DNA from: Desulfobulbaceae bacterium | GTDB taxonomy: Bacteria > Desulfobacterota > Desulfobulbia > Desulfobulbales > Desulfocapsaceae | Assembly: GCA_011390165.1 (NCBI GenBank) | Contig: JAABSV010000039.1 | Location: 1 to 38,433 of the forward strand | Reading direction: 5' to 3' | Length of the DNA stretch: 38,433 bases | Shown: positions 15,308 to 23,140 of the stretch, in pieces | Layout: the number at the start of each line of letters is the position of its first letter | Position numbering within the stretch: the stretch's first letter is position 1 | Notes under the pieces: generated by a model | The model's input: the letters and a program-made list of their open reading frames with translations, nothing else | What the model was told of the DNA's origin: nothing | Database searches by the model: none | Translations under genes and position numbers: made by a program

Positions 15308-17227
15308 TCAGGCACTCTGCAGTTCGTCGGCAAGGGAGGCGATCTCTTCAATCGCCGCAGCCAGTTCCTCGGCCCCCTGCGACTGCTGCCTGGCGGCGGT
15401 GGCCGATTCGGTGGCGGCCTTCTCGGCCTCCTGGGCGGCGGAGGAGATCTGCTCAATCCCGGTTTTCACCTGCCCGATGGCGGTGGCGATTTCCGAGGCG
15501 GAGGCAAGAATATCTTGCTGCCCGGTTTCGACCAGGTCGATATCGCTTTCGATCAGGACCAGATTGGCAGTGGTGCTTCTCGCCTTTTCCACCTCGTTGC
15601 TGGCGGAGAGGACAATCTCGTCCAGATCGCGGCTGACCACCCCGATCTGGTCCTGCACCGATTTCACCAGATCCTTGATCCGGTCGGCGTTCTCAGCGGA
15701 ATCGTGGGCCAGATTGCGGATATCGGTGGCCACCACCACGAAACCCTTGCCGAATTCACCGGCTCGGGCCGCCTCGATGGAGCCGTTTACCGCCAGCATA
15801 TTGGTCTGGATGGAGACAGTGGTGATGGCATCGACGATCTTGTCGATCCTCCGGGCGACCAACTCGAGATCCTTGATCTGTTTGATGCTCGTCTTCGAGC
15901 TGGCAGCCGAAGAGGAGATGCCGGTGATCAGACCGTCAACTGCGGCCTTGTTGGTGTTCAGGAGATTTTTCATGGCGACAATTTTTTCCATGCTGTCGCC
16001 GGCCCGTTGCTGGGCGATAACCGTCCCCTTCTCGATCTGGGTGATGGCGGCGGCCGACTCTTCGGCGGCAGACGACTGCACTTCCGAACCTTTGCGGATC
16101 TGTTCGATCGCCACCATGATCTGGCTGCCCGATCGGTTGATTTCGGCCACCGCCGAGGAGAGCTGTTCCGCCGCCGCCGCCACCTCTTCGGCGCTCTTGG
16201 CGACATCGGTGGAGTTCTTTAAGTCCTCGGTCAACTCGGAGAGATTTTTGGCGGTCTGTTCGCACTCGGCCAGGGCCTTGGTCTGTTCCTCAACCGTTTT
16301 CGACGACTCCTCCGCTGCCGCCGACTGCTCTTCGGCGGCGGCGGCAATGGCCTCGGTTCCCTTCAGGGCCTGAGCGGCAGCGACACCGGATTGGGCGGCG
16401 CCGGCGGCGATCTCGACCACCGCCTTGACGATTTCCACGGCGTCGAGGCGGACCTGGTCCAACTGTTCGGTGATAATTTTGCCGTTGGCAACCTCGCCCT
16501 CGACCATTTTCGCCGAATCGCTGATCCCCTCGGCGATCACCTGCACCTCCTCCTGAATCTGGCCGACCAGGTCAGAAATCTGCTTGGCACTTTTTTCCGA
16601 GGTTTCCGCCAGGGTGCGCACCTCGTCGGCCACCACCGCAAAGCCCTTGCCGTGCTTACCGGCCCTGGCTGCTTCGATGGCGGCGTTCAGGGCAAGAAGG
16701 TTGGTCTGGTCGGCGATCCGAACCACCGCCTTGATGATATCGCCGATATTGGCAGCCTGCTTTTCCAGTTCCGCCACCAGTTGTACTGAGCTGTTCTGGC
16801 GTTGGGCGGCGACGCCGACGTTGGTCACCATCTGGCTGATATCGCCGCTGGTGCGGGAGAGCAACTGTTGGGTGGTTTCGACCTTGCTCTGGCAGGTTTC
16901 ACTGCTTTGTGACTGACGGGTGATGGCGATGGAGACCTGTTTGAAGGCAGCCAGACATTCCTGGGCGGCACCCGATGCCTCCTCCGCGCCGCTGGCGATC
17001 TGCTCGGAGGCCCGGGTCAGCTGACTCGCTGCCGATGCCGCTTCGTTGATGCCGGCGGTGAGTTGGCCTGTGGCGGCGGCGATCCGCTCGGCGGCCTGTT
17101 GCTGCTTGGCCAGGGTGCGCGCCCTCTTGCGTTGCACTTCCGCTTCGCGGGCGGCGATGGCGGCGCTCTTGCTGTCGGTATTGGGTGCGGTTTGGGATGA
17201 GTGCGTGCTTCTTTTGACCAGGGCCAT
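15308..17227 (-). CDS. soluble methyl-accepting chemotaxis protein with two signalling tips
   Basis: Protein of 639 aa, Ala/Glu-rich and helical throughout, with no membrane segment and no recognisable sensor domain. Two MCP signalling tips are present: residues about 170-205 ([20 protein letters not shown] then [13 protein letters not shown]) and 468-503 ([20 protein letters not shown] then [13 protein letters not shown]). Ordinary MCPs have one. The second tip deviates more (Met, Val, Gly-Ser replacing Leu, Leu, Ala-Ala). Each half could form its own antiparallel hairpin and contact CheW/CheA. First gene of the operon; the ATG at 17227 follows AGGAGG and a leader of about 120 nt from the sigma54 promoter. 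The signal it senses is unknown and may be delivered by a partner. Confidence 0.93.
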   Translation of the reverse strand: MALVKRSTHSSQTAPNTDSKSAAIAAREAEVQRKRARTLAKQQQAAERIAAATGQLTAGINEAASAASQLTRASEQIASGAEEASGAAQECLAAFKQVSIAITRQSQSSETCQSKVETTQQLLSRTSGDISQMVTNVGVAAQRQNSSVQLVAELEKQAANIGDIIKAVVRIADQTNLLALNAAIEAARAGKHGKGFAVVADEVRTLAETSEKSAKQISDLVGQIQEEVQVIAEGISDSAKMVEGEVANGKIITEQLDQVRLDAVEIVKAVVEIAAGAAQSGVAAAQALKGTEAIAAAAEEQSAAAEESSKTVEEQTKALAECEQTAKNLSELTEDLKNSTDVAKSAEEVAAAAEQLSSAVAEINRSGSQIMVAIEQIRKGSEVQSSAAEESAAAITQIEKGTVIAQQRAGDSMEKIVAMKNLLNTNKAAVDGLITGISSSAASSKTSIKQIKDLELVARRIDKIVDAITTVSIQTNMLAVNGSIEAARAGEFGKGFVVVATDIRNLAHDSAENADRIKDLVKSVQDQIGVVSRDLDEIVLSASNEVEKARSTTANLVLIESDIDLVETGQQDILASASEIATAIGQVKTGIEQISSAAQEAEKAATESATAARQQSQGAEELAAAIEEIASLADELQSA

Positions 17228-17359
17228 GTTGGCGTTCCTCCTGCGGGTGGTGTTGCCGCTGGCAACACCGAATTTTGGTTATCGAGAGCGATTTTCCGTG
17301 GCCGAAGAGTAAGCGGTGCTGTTTCGGGTACGAAAATGGAGACAGTTCTCTTCTAGCAG

Positions 17360-17375
17360 GGCAACTACCATGCCA
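17360..17375 (-). promoter_or_regulatory. sigma54 (-24/-12) promoter
   Basis: On the minus strand the sequence is TGGCATG-GTAG-TTGCC. The GG at 17374-17373 and the GC at 17362-17361 are separated by exactly 10 bp, matching the sigma54 consensus TGGCACG-N4-TTGCW at nearly all conserved positions. Transcription should start near 17349. Confidence 0.82.
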
Positions 17376-17462
17376 AGACGAAGTGGTCGCCCACAGAAAA
17401 AAGGTCTTGAGGGAGAACAGTGGCTTGGCTGATACGAAAGGAGAGAGGTGGGGGTCTTGACC

Positions 17463-17521
17463 TGTGTCGTGGCACACCATCAGGTGTGCCATGGCACAGT
17501 GGTGGCATGTGCCATGGCACA
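17463..17521. promoter_or_regulatory. three palindromic activator sites (candidate enhancer)
   Basis: Sites at 17485-17498 and 17508-17521 are identical perfect 14-bp palindromes, TGTGCCATGGCACA. A third at 17463-17476 (TGTGTCGTGGCACA) differs at two positions. Start-to-start spacing is 22 and 23 bp, about two helical turns, so all face the same side. They lie about 115-170 bp upstream of the predicted start, the usual place for sigma54 activator binding. The encoded activator next door is the likely binder. Confidence 0.8.
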
Positions 17522-17544
17522 CTTTCGGAATGTGTCAAGTCGAG

Positions 17545-19260
17545 CTATTCGGATTCTTCTTTGCCTGCTTGTGCTTTTTCCAGATGGCGATAGAGGGTCC
17601 GGCGGCTGATACCGAGAAGTTTTGCCGTTTGCGACTTGTTGCCGCCGGCAAGGGCCAGGGCCTCGGTGATGGTCAGTTTGGCCGCAGGGGCTGGCGTAAG
17701 CTGGCTGGCCATTGCCTCTTCTGCCTTGTTGCCGGTGAGATCAGCGGGGAGATCGCTCAGACAGATGATTCCGGAGGTGCTGAGGATGCAGGCGTGTTCG
17801 ATGGCGTGTTCCAGTTCCCGGACGTTGCCCGGCCAACGATAGTGGTGGAAAAGCTGCATCACGTCGGCCGAGATGCCGTGTATATCCTTTTTGAGCCTGG
17901 CGTTGTGTTTGCTGATGAAGTGGGACACCAGCAGATCAAGATCTTCCAGACGTTCGCGCAGGGAGGGAAGCACCAGCCGGACAACGTTCAGCCGGTAGTA
18001 GAGATCCTCGCGAAAGGTGCCCTGTCGTACCATTTCAGCGAGGTCCTTGTTGGTCGCGGCGATGATCCGCACATCAACCTTGATTGGTGTTGACGCCCCT
18101 ACCGGCTCGAATTCCCCCTCCTGCAGCACCCGCAACAGCCGCATCTGTACGGTCGGGGAGATATCACCGATCTCGTCGAGGAACAGGGTGCCGCCATCGG
18201 CCTTCTGAAAGCGGCCGACCTTGTCGGCAATGGCACCGGTGAAGGCCCCGCGGACGTGGCCGAACAGTTCGCTCTCGAGGAGGCTTTCGGAGAGGGCCGA
18301 ACAGTTGACCTTGACCAGGGGGGCAGCGGCCCGGCGGCCTGAGGAGTGCAGGGCGGCGGCGACCGACTCCTTGCCGGTGCCACTCTCACCGTAGATGAGA
18401 ACCGTGGTCGGCATGTCGGCCAGGGCCTCGATGAGGGCGAAGACCCTCTGCATCGGAGGAGATACCCCGATGATGCCGTGGAAATTTCCCCGCTGGTGGA
18501 GGGAACGCTCCAGTTCCACCAGACGGGTGTCATCCTGGATCACCACGACCACCCCACCGTTGTTGCCACTGCTTATCGGGTTGACCTTGAGGTTGACGAT
18601 CCGTGTCTCGCCGGTGACGGTGTGGCATTCGATCCGGAGCAGTTCCTGCGGCTTTTGTGTCCGCAGACTCTTGCCGATGGCGGGGTGGCAGGAGGGGGCG
18701 CAGGGAAGGGAAATCTTGTCCAGTTCGCAACCGATCATCGCCTCAGTGTAACCGAAGATCTGCGCCGCCGGGGGGTTGGCCTGCGCCAACCTACCGGTTC
18801 CGTCAACCATGAGGATTGGATCGGCAACACTGCAAAAGATCGCATCCAGGTTGGCCCGGTAGAGTTCGCGTTCGTCTTCGAGTCTTTTGGCCAGCAGTGC
18901 CCGGCGACAGACCATCAACAGGGCTTCCCGGTCAATCGGTTTGGTGATGTAATCGCAGGCACCCTGGCGGATCGCCTCGGCGGCGGTATCGACCTCGGGG
19001 CTGCCGGTGAACATCACTACCTGGGTGCTGGGGGCGATGGCCTTCAAATCCCGGAGGAGTTGCAGGCCATCCTTGCCGATCAGTTTGATGTCGAGAAAGG
19101 CAAGATCGTAGTTCCTCTTCTCCAGACAGGCCATCGCCTCGGGGTGGCCGGTAGCGGTATCGACGAGGTAGCCGGCTTTGCGCAGCAGATACTCGAGAAC
19201 CACCCGGATACCCTCTTCGTCGTCGACCAGGAGGATACGGCTGTTTTGCAAATCTTCCAT
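17545..19260 (-). CDS. sigma54-dependent response regulator: receiver, PAS, AAA+, Fis-type HTH
   Basis: Protein of 571 aa. The receiver domain (about 6-125) has phosphoacceptor Asp57 (AFLDIKL). A PAS domain (about 135-248) carries a Cys cluster: Cys178, Cys187, Cys191 and Cys212, with CAPSC inside. The AAA+ domain (about 262-490) has Walker A GESGTGKE at 291-298, the sigma54-contacting GAFTGA loop at 338-343 and Walker B TLFLDEIGD. A Fis-type helix-turn-helix ends the protein (GNKSQTAKLLGISRRTLYRHL). It hydrolyses ATP to open sigma54 promoters. The palindromes and sigma54 promoter just downstream make the chemosensory operon its likely target. ATG at 19260; an upstream TTG is less likely. No cognate kinase gene is adjacent. 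Confidence 0.95.
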   Translation of the reverse strand: MEDLQNSRILLVDDEEGIRVVLEYLLRKAGYLVDTATGHPEAMACLEKRNYDLAFLDIKLIGKDGLQLLRDLKAIAPSTQVVMFTGSPEVDTAAEAIRQGACDYITKPIDREALLMVCRRALLAKRLEDERELYRANLDAIFCSVADPILMVDGTGRLAQANPPAAQIFGYTEAMIGCELDKISLPCAPSCHPAIGKSLRTQKPQELLRIECHTVTGETRIVNLKVNPISSGNNGGVVVVIQDDTRLVELERSLHQRGNFHGIIGVSPPMQRVFALIEALADMPTTVLIYGESGTGKESVAAALHSSGRRAAAPLVKVNCSALSESLLESELFGHVRGAFTGAIADKVGRFQKADGGTLFLDEIGDISPTVQMRLLRVLQEGEFEPVGASTPIKVDVRIIAATNKDLAEMVRQGTFREDLYYRLNVVRLVLPSLRERLEDLDLLVSHFISKHNARLKKDIHGISADVMQLFHHYRWPGNVRELEHAIEHACILSTSGIICLSDLPADLTGNKAEEAMASQLTPAPAAKLTITEALALAGGNKSQTAKLLGISRRTLYRHLEKAQAGKEESE

Positions 19261-19283
19261 TCGGCAGGGCAAAAATTGATTTT

Positions 19284-19361
19284 TCAGGTTCTAAACTTCG
19301 CCACCATCTCCTTCAACCTGTCGGCAACCTGGGAGAGTTCGCCGGCGCTGGCCGATACGAC
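19284..19361 (-). pseudogene. relic of an MCP C-terminus
   Basis: Read on the minus strand, 25 codons before a TGA (19284-19286) begin VVSASAGELSQVADRLKEMV and end AKFRT. This is the pattern of many MCP C-termini (SAS-x-ELS-x-A-x-x-L-x-x-MV-x-KF). A TGA stands immediately before it (19362-19364), and no start or upstream MCP sequence is visible in any frame. It looks like what remains of a deleted or rearranged MCP gene just upstream of the sigma54 activator. The stretch is short, so chance is not excluded. Confidence 0.5.
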
Positions 19362-19427
19362 TCATTCCGGGACGGGCGGTGGTCTGTCGGGCAAAAAAAT
19401 CCTTGTCAAGAACGAGGCGAAAGAGAG

Positions 19428-20423
19428 CTAGACCGGATCGCTGTCGTTTAAAAAGGGGTAGTGCTCCTCCAGGCAGGTTGGGCAGATGCCGTGGCTGAAC
19501 TGGGCGCCGGAACGTTCGCCGATGTACTTTTCCAGGTTGTTCCAGTAGCCCTGGTCGTCACGGATTTTTTTGCAGTGCATGCAGATCGGCAGAATATCTT
19601 CCAGGGTCCTGATCTCCTCCTCTGCCCTTTTTCGTACCTCGATTTCCTCCCGCAGAGCCCGGTTTGCCTGATCGAGTTCAAGGAAAATCACCTCCAGGGG
19701 GTTTTCGATATCGGTCTTGATGATTGCCTGGTAGATGAGCATATAGGAGAAGATCTTCAAATAGTGCCCGACCAGATTGGAGAAGCCGTAATTGCTGATA
19801 TAAAAGGTAAAGGCCAGCTCTGAGAGGATGGTGCAGACAATCGACCAGAAGAGCAGACGGCACACCTTCGCTTCAAAGCGGTCCCGGTTGCGCCATAATA
19901 AGAAAAGCGCCGTGACCAGAATTCCGGAGATGACGTATTCGCTGACGATTTTGAATGGGGTCTGGCCACTGCCCTCGAGAAAACAGATGGGAAAGATCTG
20001 CCAGGAAAAGATGCTTGCCACCAGGAAGCCGGTGATCAGGGTGTAGCAGGCAAAGACCAGATCGATTCGCGGCAGGCGGTTGCCGGCGAGAAAGAAGAAG
20101 GCGACGACCAGGGTGAGGCTCTCCAGATAGCGGGCGGCTATCCACAGCTGGTTGGCGTAGAAATCGTAGTCGGTGAAGATGGCCATTCCCTTGTAGGAGA
20201 GGGTATGGAGGAGATCGAGGAAGGCGATGAAGAGATAGCCAACGCCAACAAACAGCAGATAGGGGTTGCGGATGTATTTTCGCGAGTTCCAGGCGATGGC
20301 AAAGAGCGAAAAGGCCACGACGATGCTGAAGATCTCGGCGAGGGAGTGGAAGAGGAGGTAGTTGTGGCGGGAGGTGAGGTAGAGGCCGACAAGGACGGCG
20401 GCAACAAAGAATCGGTTGAACAT
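19428..20423 (-). CDS. MASE3 membrane sensor ending in a Cys-x2-Cys...Cys-x2-Cys module
   Basis: Protein of 331 aa. The N-terminal MASE3 domain (about 1-235) has seven or eight membrane helices and typical text such as AWNSRKYIRNPYLLFVGVGY, FLDLLHTLSYKGM and NQLWIAARYLESL. A short coiled coil (about 240-275) leads to the C-terminal module: ILPICMHCKKIRDDQGYW, then FSHGICPTC. Cys281, Cys284, Cys314 and Cys317 with His311 could bind zinc. MASE3 is normally followed by a histidine kinase or GGDEF domain; here none follows. The module itself is common at the C-termini of deltaproteobacterial sensors and regulators, but I know of no assigned function. ATG at 20423 with AGGAAT upstream; an extension to 20684 has no conserved content. 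Confidence 0.88.
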   Translation of the reverse strand: MFNRFFVAAVLVGLYLTSRHNYLLFHSLAEIFSIVVAFSLFAIAWNSRKYIRNPYLLFVGVGYLFIAFLDLLHTLSYKGMAIFTDYDFYANQLWIAARYLESLTLVVAFFFLAGNRLPRIDLVFACYTLITGFLVASIFSWQIFPICFLEGSGQTPFKIVSEYVISGILVTALFLLWRNRDRFEAKVCRLLFWSIVCTILSELAFTFYISNYGFSNLVGHYLKIFSYMLIYQAIIKTDIENPLEVIFLELDQANRALREEIEVRKRAEEEIRTLEDILPICMHCKKIRDDQGYWNNLEKYIGERSGAQFSHGICPTCLEEHYPFLNDSDPV

Positions 20424-20736
20424 CTTTTTATTCCTGGGGGCTGGTGCGTTATGGCGGCCGGGCCACGCCGATACCGGGTCTGGCAACGAACGGGGCCGGT
20501 GGCCGGCAGCGTGCGCCGTCAGTATACGCAGTTTATCAGCGAAGGGAAAGGGAAAGTCCCCTCGAGGCCAGCGGCAAGCCCGGTCATCGGCGCCGGGCGG
20601 CGAAATAGTGCTTGCCGGAAACTGTCTGTTCCGGGTAGTCTGCGTCGTTACTGTAGCCAGTATTGAGGCCTCGTCCGCCACCATTGCCGCGGGCGGAATC
20701 TGTTGCTATGAACCCGACACCGAGCAGGAGCACCTT
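20424..20736. other. divergent control region between the MASE3 gene and iorA
   Basis: No gene seen. It holds the shared promoter/leader element for the MASE3 gene (20497-20548). It also holds a dyad, CCGGAA-N8-TTCCGG at 20615-20634, about 100 bp before the iorA start, which could be an operator. I found no strong plus-strand promoter. Confidence 0.55.
20497..20548 (-). promoter_or_regulatory. promoter and leader element of the MASE3 gene (copy B of a shared element)
   Basis: On the minus strand: TTCCCT (20543-20548), 16 bp, TATACT (20521-20526). The element is CGTATACTG (20520-20528), 10 bp, CTGCCGGCCACCG (20497-20509). Sequence words, spacing and the -35 position match the copy before the CBS-ACT gene at 4941-4992. 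Confidence 0.6.
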
Positions 20737-22551
20737 GTGACAACACCCGACCGCACGGCACTTTGGATGTCCGGCAACGAGGCGATCGCCCTCGGCGCCC
20801 ATGAGGCCGGGGTGGGGGTCGCCTCCGGTTATCCCGGCACCCCTTCTACCGAGATCATGGAAAATCTTGTCCGCTACCCGGGCGTCTACTGTGAGTGGGC
20901 CCCCAACGAGAAGGTGGGGCTGGAGGTGGCCATCGGTGCCTCCTTCGCCGGTGCCCGGGCCCTGGCCACCATGAAACATGTCGGGGTGAACGTCGCTGCC
21001 GACCCGCTGTTCACTGCCTCCTATACCGGGGTTGGCGGCGGGCTGGTGGTGGTCACCGCCGACGACCCGGAGATGCACTCCTCCCAGAACGAACAGGACA
21101 ACCGCAACTATGCCTTCGCCGCCAAGCTGCCGATGCTTGAGCCCAGCGACCCGAGCGAGGCCCGGGAGATGGTGGTGCAGGCCTTCGCCCTCAGTGAAGA
21201 GCTGGATACGCCGGTGATGCTGCGGGTGACCACCCGGGTCTCCCACGTCAAGGGGGTGGTGCAGCCGGCCGGGCCGGCCCCGACCCGGCCGGCCCCGGAG
21301 ATAAGCAGGAACCCGGCCAAGCTGGTGATGCTGCCGGCCCTGGCCCGCAAACGCCGGGCGGTGGTGGAGGAGCGGATGGGCCGTTGCCGGGCGCTTGCCG
21401 AAACCACCCCCTTGAACCGGATCGAAGCGGGTGACAGCCGGCGCGGTTTCATCACCGGCGGGGTTGCCTATCTCTATGTCAAGGAGGCCTTCCCGGAGGC
21501 GGCCGTCCTCAAGCTGGGGATGAGCTGGCCACTGCCGGAGAAGATGATCCGCGAGTTTGCCGCCTCGGTGGAGGAACTTTTTGTTGTCGAGGAGCTCGAC
21601 CCCTTTCTGGAGACCCATATCAAGGCGATGGGCATCCCCTGCCGTGGCAAGGAGCTGATCCCCAGCCAGGGGGAGCTCAATACCGCCATCGTCCGCCAGG
21701 CCATCGACCCGGCCAGTGCCCCGGAGCTCTTTGCGCCGGTGGAGTTGCCGGGGAGACCGCCGAACATGTGCGCCGGTTGCCCGCACCGGGGGATTTTTTT
21801 CAACCTCTCGCGGATGAAGGTGTTCGTCTCCGGCGACATCGGCTGTTATACCCTCGGCTTTCTGCCACCCCTCTCGGCCATGGACGCCTGTGTCTGCATG
21901 GGGGCCTCGATCCCCATCGCCCACGGCATGGTCAAGGCCCTGGGGGAGGGCGGGCACAGCCAGGTGGTCTCGGTGATTGGTGACTCCACCTTCATCCACT
22001 CCGGGATCACCGGTCTGATCAACAGTGTCTACAACAACTCCGCCGCCACCCTGATCATTCTCGACAACCGGATCACCGCCATGACCGGCCAGCAGCACAA
22101 TCCGGCCAGTGGCGGCGCCATTGGCGGCGATACCGCCAACCGTCTTGACCTCGAGGCCCTCTGCCGGGCGGTGGGGGTGCGCCATGTCTACAAGGTGAAT
22201 CCCCATGACGTGGTGGAGACCCGCAAGGTGCTGAAGGAGGCGGTAGCCCTGGACGAGCCGTCGGTGGTGATCTCCGAGGCCCCCTGTGTGCTCCTGCCGG
22301 AGATGAAGGAGCGCCGACCGGTCTCCTACTACACCCGGCAGGAGAACTGTGTCGGCTGCATGTCCTGCATCCGTCTCGGCTGTCCGGCAATCAGCTGGAC
22401 CGCCTTCAAGGAGGGGGAGGCGGAGGCCCGTGGCTACCGCCGCACCCAGAAGGGGGTCTCGAAGATCGATGAGATCGTCTGCAACGACTGCGGCCAGTGT
22501 GCGTCGCTGTGCAAGTTCAACGCCATCACCAGAGGGGAGGCAAAAGAATGA
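20737..22551 (+). CDS. iorA: indolepyruvate:ferredoxin oxidoreductase, alpha subunit
   Basis: Protein of 604 aa, full length for IorA. The N-terminal pyruvate-binding half starts with GNEAIALGAHEAGVGVASGY. The thiamine diphosphate-binding half contains MCAGCPHRG and GDSTFIHSGITGL. At the C-terminus are two [4Fe-4S] sites, CVGCMSCIRLGCP and CNDCGQCASLC. It oxidatively decarboxylates aryl-pyruvates, made from aromatic amino acids by transamination, to aryl-acetyl-CoA while reducing ferredoxin; oxygen-sensitive and cytoplasmic. The GTG at 20737 is chosen because AGGAG lies 6 nt upstream and the conserved region begins shortly after; an in-frame extension to 20416 is unconserved. First gene of iorA-iorB-paaK-ACT-paaK. 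Confidence 0.97.
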   Translation: MTTPDRTALWMSGNEAIALGAHEAGVGVASGYPGTPSTEIMENLVRYPGVYCEWAPNEKVGLEVAIGASFAGARALATMKHVGVNVAADPLFTASYTGVGGGLVVVTADDPEMHSSQNEQDNRNYAFAAKLPMLEPSDPSEAREMVVQAFALSEELDTPVMLRVTTRVSHVKGVVQPAGPAPTRPAPEISRNPAKLVMLPALARKRRAVVEERMGRCRALAETTPLNRIEAGDSRRGFITGGVAYLYVKEAFPEAAVLKLGMSWPLPEKMIREFAASVEELFVVEELDPFLETHIKAMGIPCRGKELIPSQGELNTAIVRQAIDPASAPELFAPVELPGRPPNMCAGCPHRGIFFNLSRMKVFVSGDIGCYTLGFLPPLSAMDACVCMGASIPIAHGMVKALGEGGHSQVVSVIGDSTFIHSGITGLINSVYNNSAATLIILDNRITAMTGQQHNPASGGAIGGDTANRLDLEALCRAVGVRHVYKVNPHDVVETRKVLKEAVALDEPSVVISEAPCVLLPEMKERRPVSYYTRQENCVGCMSCIRLGCPAISWTAFKEGEAEARGYRRTQKGVSKIDEIVCNDCGQCASLCKFNAITRGEAKE

Positions 22552-23129
22552 ACGAAGCGGGAAATATCCTCTTCTCGGGGGTGGGTGGCCAGGGGATTCT
22601 GCTGGCCAGTGAGATAACCGCCTATGCCCTGCTGGCGGCCGGTTATGATGCGAAAAAGAGCGAGGTGCACGGGATGGCCCAGCGCGGCGGTTCGGTTACC
22701 GCCCAACTCCGCTATGGGCCGCGGGTCTACTCGCCGCTGATCGACCCCGGCCAGGCCGATATCCAGATGGCCTTTGAGATGATGGAGGCGGTGCGCTATC
22801 TCCCCTATCTCCACCCGGGCAGCAAGGTGATCGTCAACACCCAGAAGATCCTGCCGCCGGCGGTGGCCACCGGCCAGGCGGAATACCCCGAGGAGGTCCT
22901 GGGTGAGCTTACCCGCCGGGGGATCGTGGTGATTCCGCTGGATGCCTTCGCCCTGGCCCGAGAGGTTGGCGAGGCGAAGACCGCCAATGTGGTGATGGTC
23001 GGGGTGCTCTCCAGCCTCCTGCCCATCGCCGCCGAGGTGTACCGGCAGGTGATCGCCGCCAGGGTGCCGGAACGGTTCCGGGAGGTCAACCTGCGGGCCT
23101 TTGCCGCCGGGCGAAACGTCAGCGCGTAA
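22548..23129 (+). CDS. iorB: indolepyruvate:ferredoxin oxidoreductase, beta subunit
   Basis: Protein of 193 aa, the usual IorB size, homologous to the gamma domain of pyruvate:ferredoxin oxidoreductase. The opening [15 protein letters not shown] and the segment [13 protein letters not shown] are diagnostic. It pairs with IorA to form the active enzyme and contributes to CoA binding. The ATG at 22548 overlaps the iorA stop by 4 bp and is preceded by a strong AGGGGAGG; the enzyme subunits are therefore made in step. paaK follows after 11 bp. Confidence 0.96.
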   Translation: MNEAGNILFSGVGGQGILLASEITAYALLAAGYDAKKSEVHGMAQRGGSVTAQLRYGPRVYSPLIDPGQADIQMAFEMMEAVRYLPYLHPGSKVIVNTQKILPPAVATGQAEYPEEVLGELTRRGIVVIPLDAFALAREVGEAKTANVVMVGVLSSLLPIAAEVYRQVIAARVPERFREVNLRAFAAGRNVSA

Positions 23130-23140
23130 GGAGAGGGTTC

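Larger units (their letters stand above)
17228..17544 (-). promoter_or_regulatory. control region of the chemosensory operon
   Basis: Gene-free interval between the stop of the sigma54 activator gene and the MCP start. It holds, in transcription order, three activator-type palindromes, about 90 bp of spacer, a sigma54 promoter and a leader of about 120 nt. I see no gene in it. Confidence 0.75.

Noticed and set aside
19388..19412. Promoter for the sigma54 activator gene (minus-strand TTGACA near 19408)
   Set aside because: No acceptable -10 box at 16-18 bp; not listed.
20424..20684. 87-residue N-terminal extension of the MASE3 protein
   Set aside because: Composition is unlike the rest, it crosses the promoter element, and the ATG at 20423 has a good ribosome site and starts the first membrane helix.
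20584..22206. 540-codon open frame antisense to iorA, and similar long antisense frames at 8369-9928, 14496-16373, 22805-24508 and 24938-26344
   Set aside because: They lie opposite well-conserved genes, have low-complexity His/Gly/Gln/Arg-rich translations typical of GC-rich antisense, and match no family I recognise.
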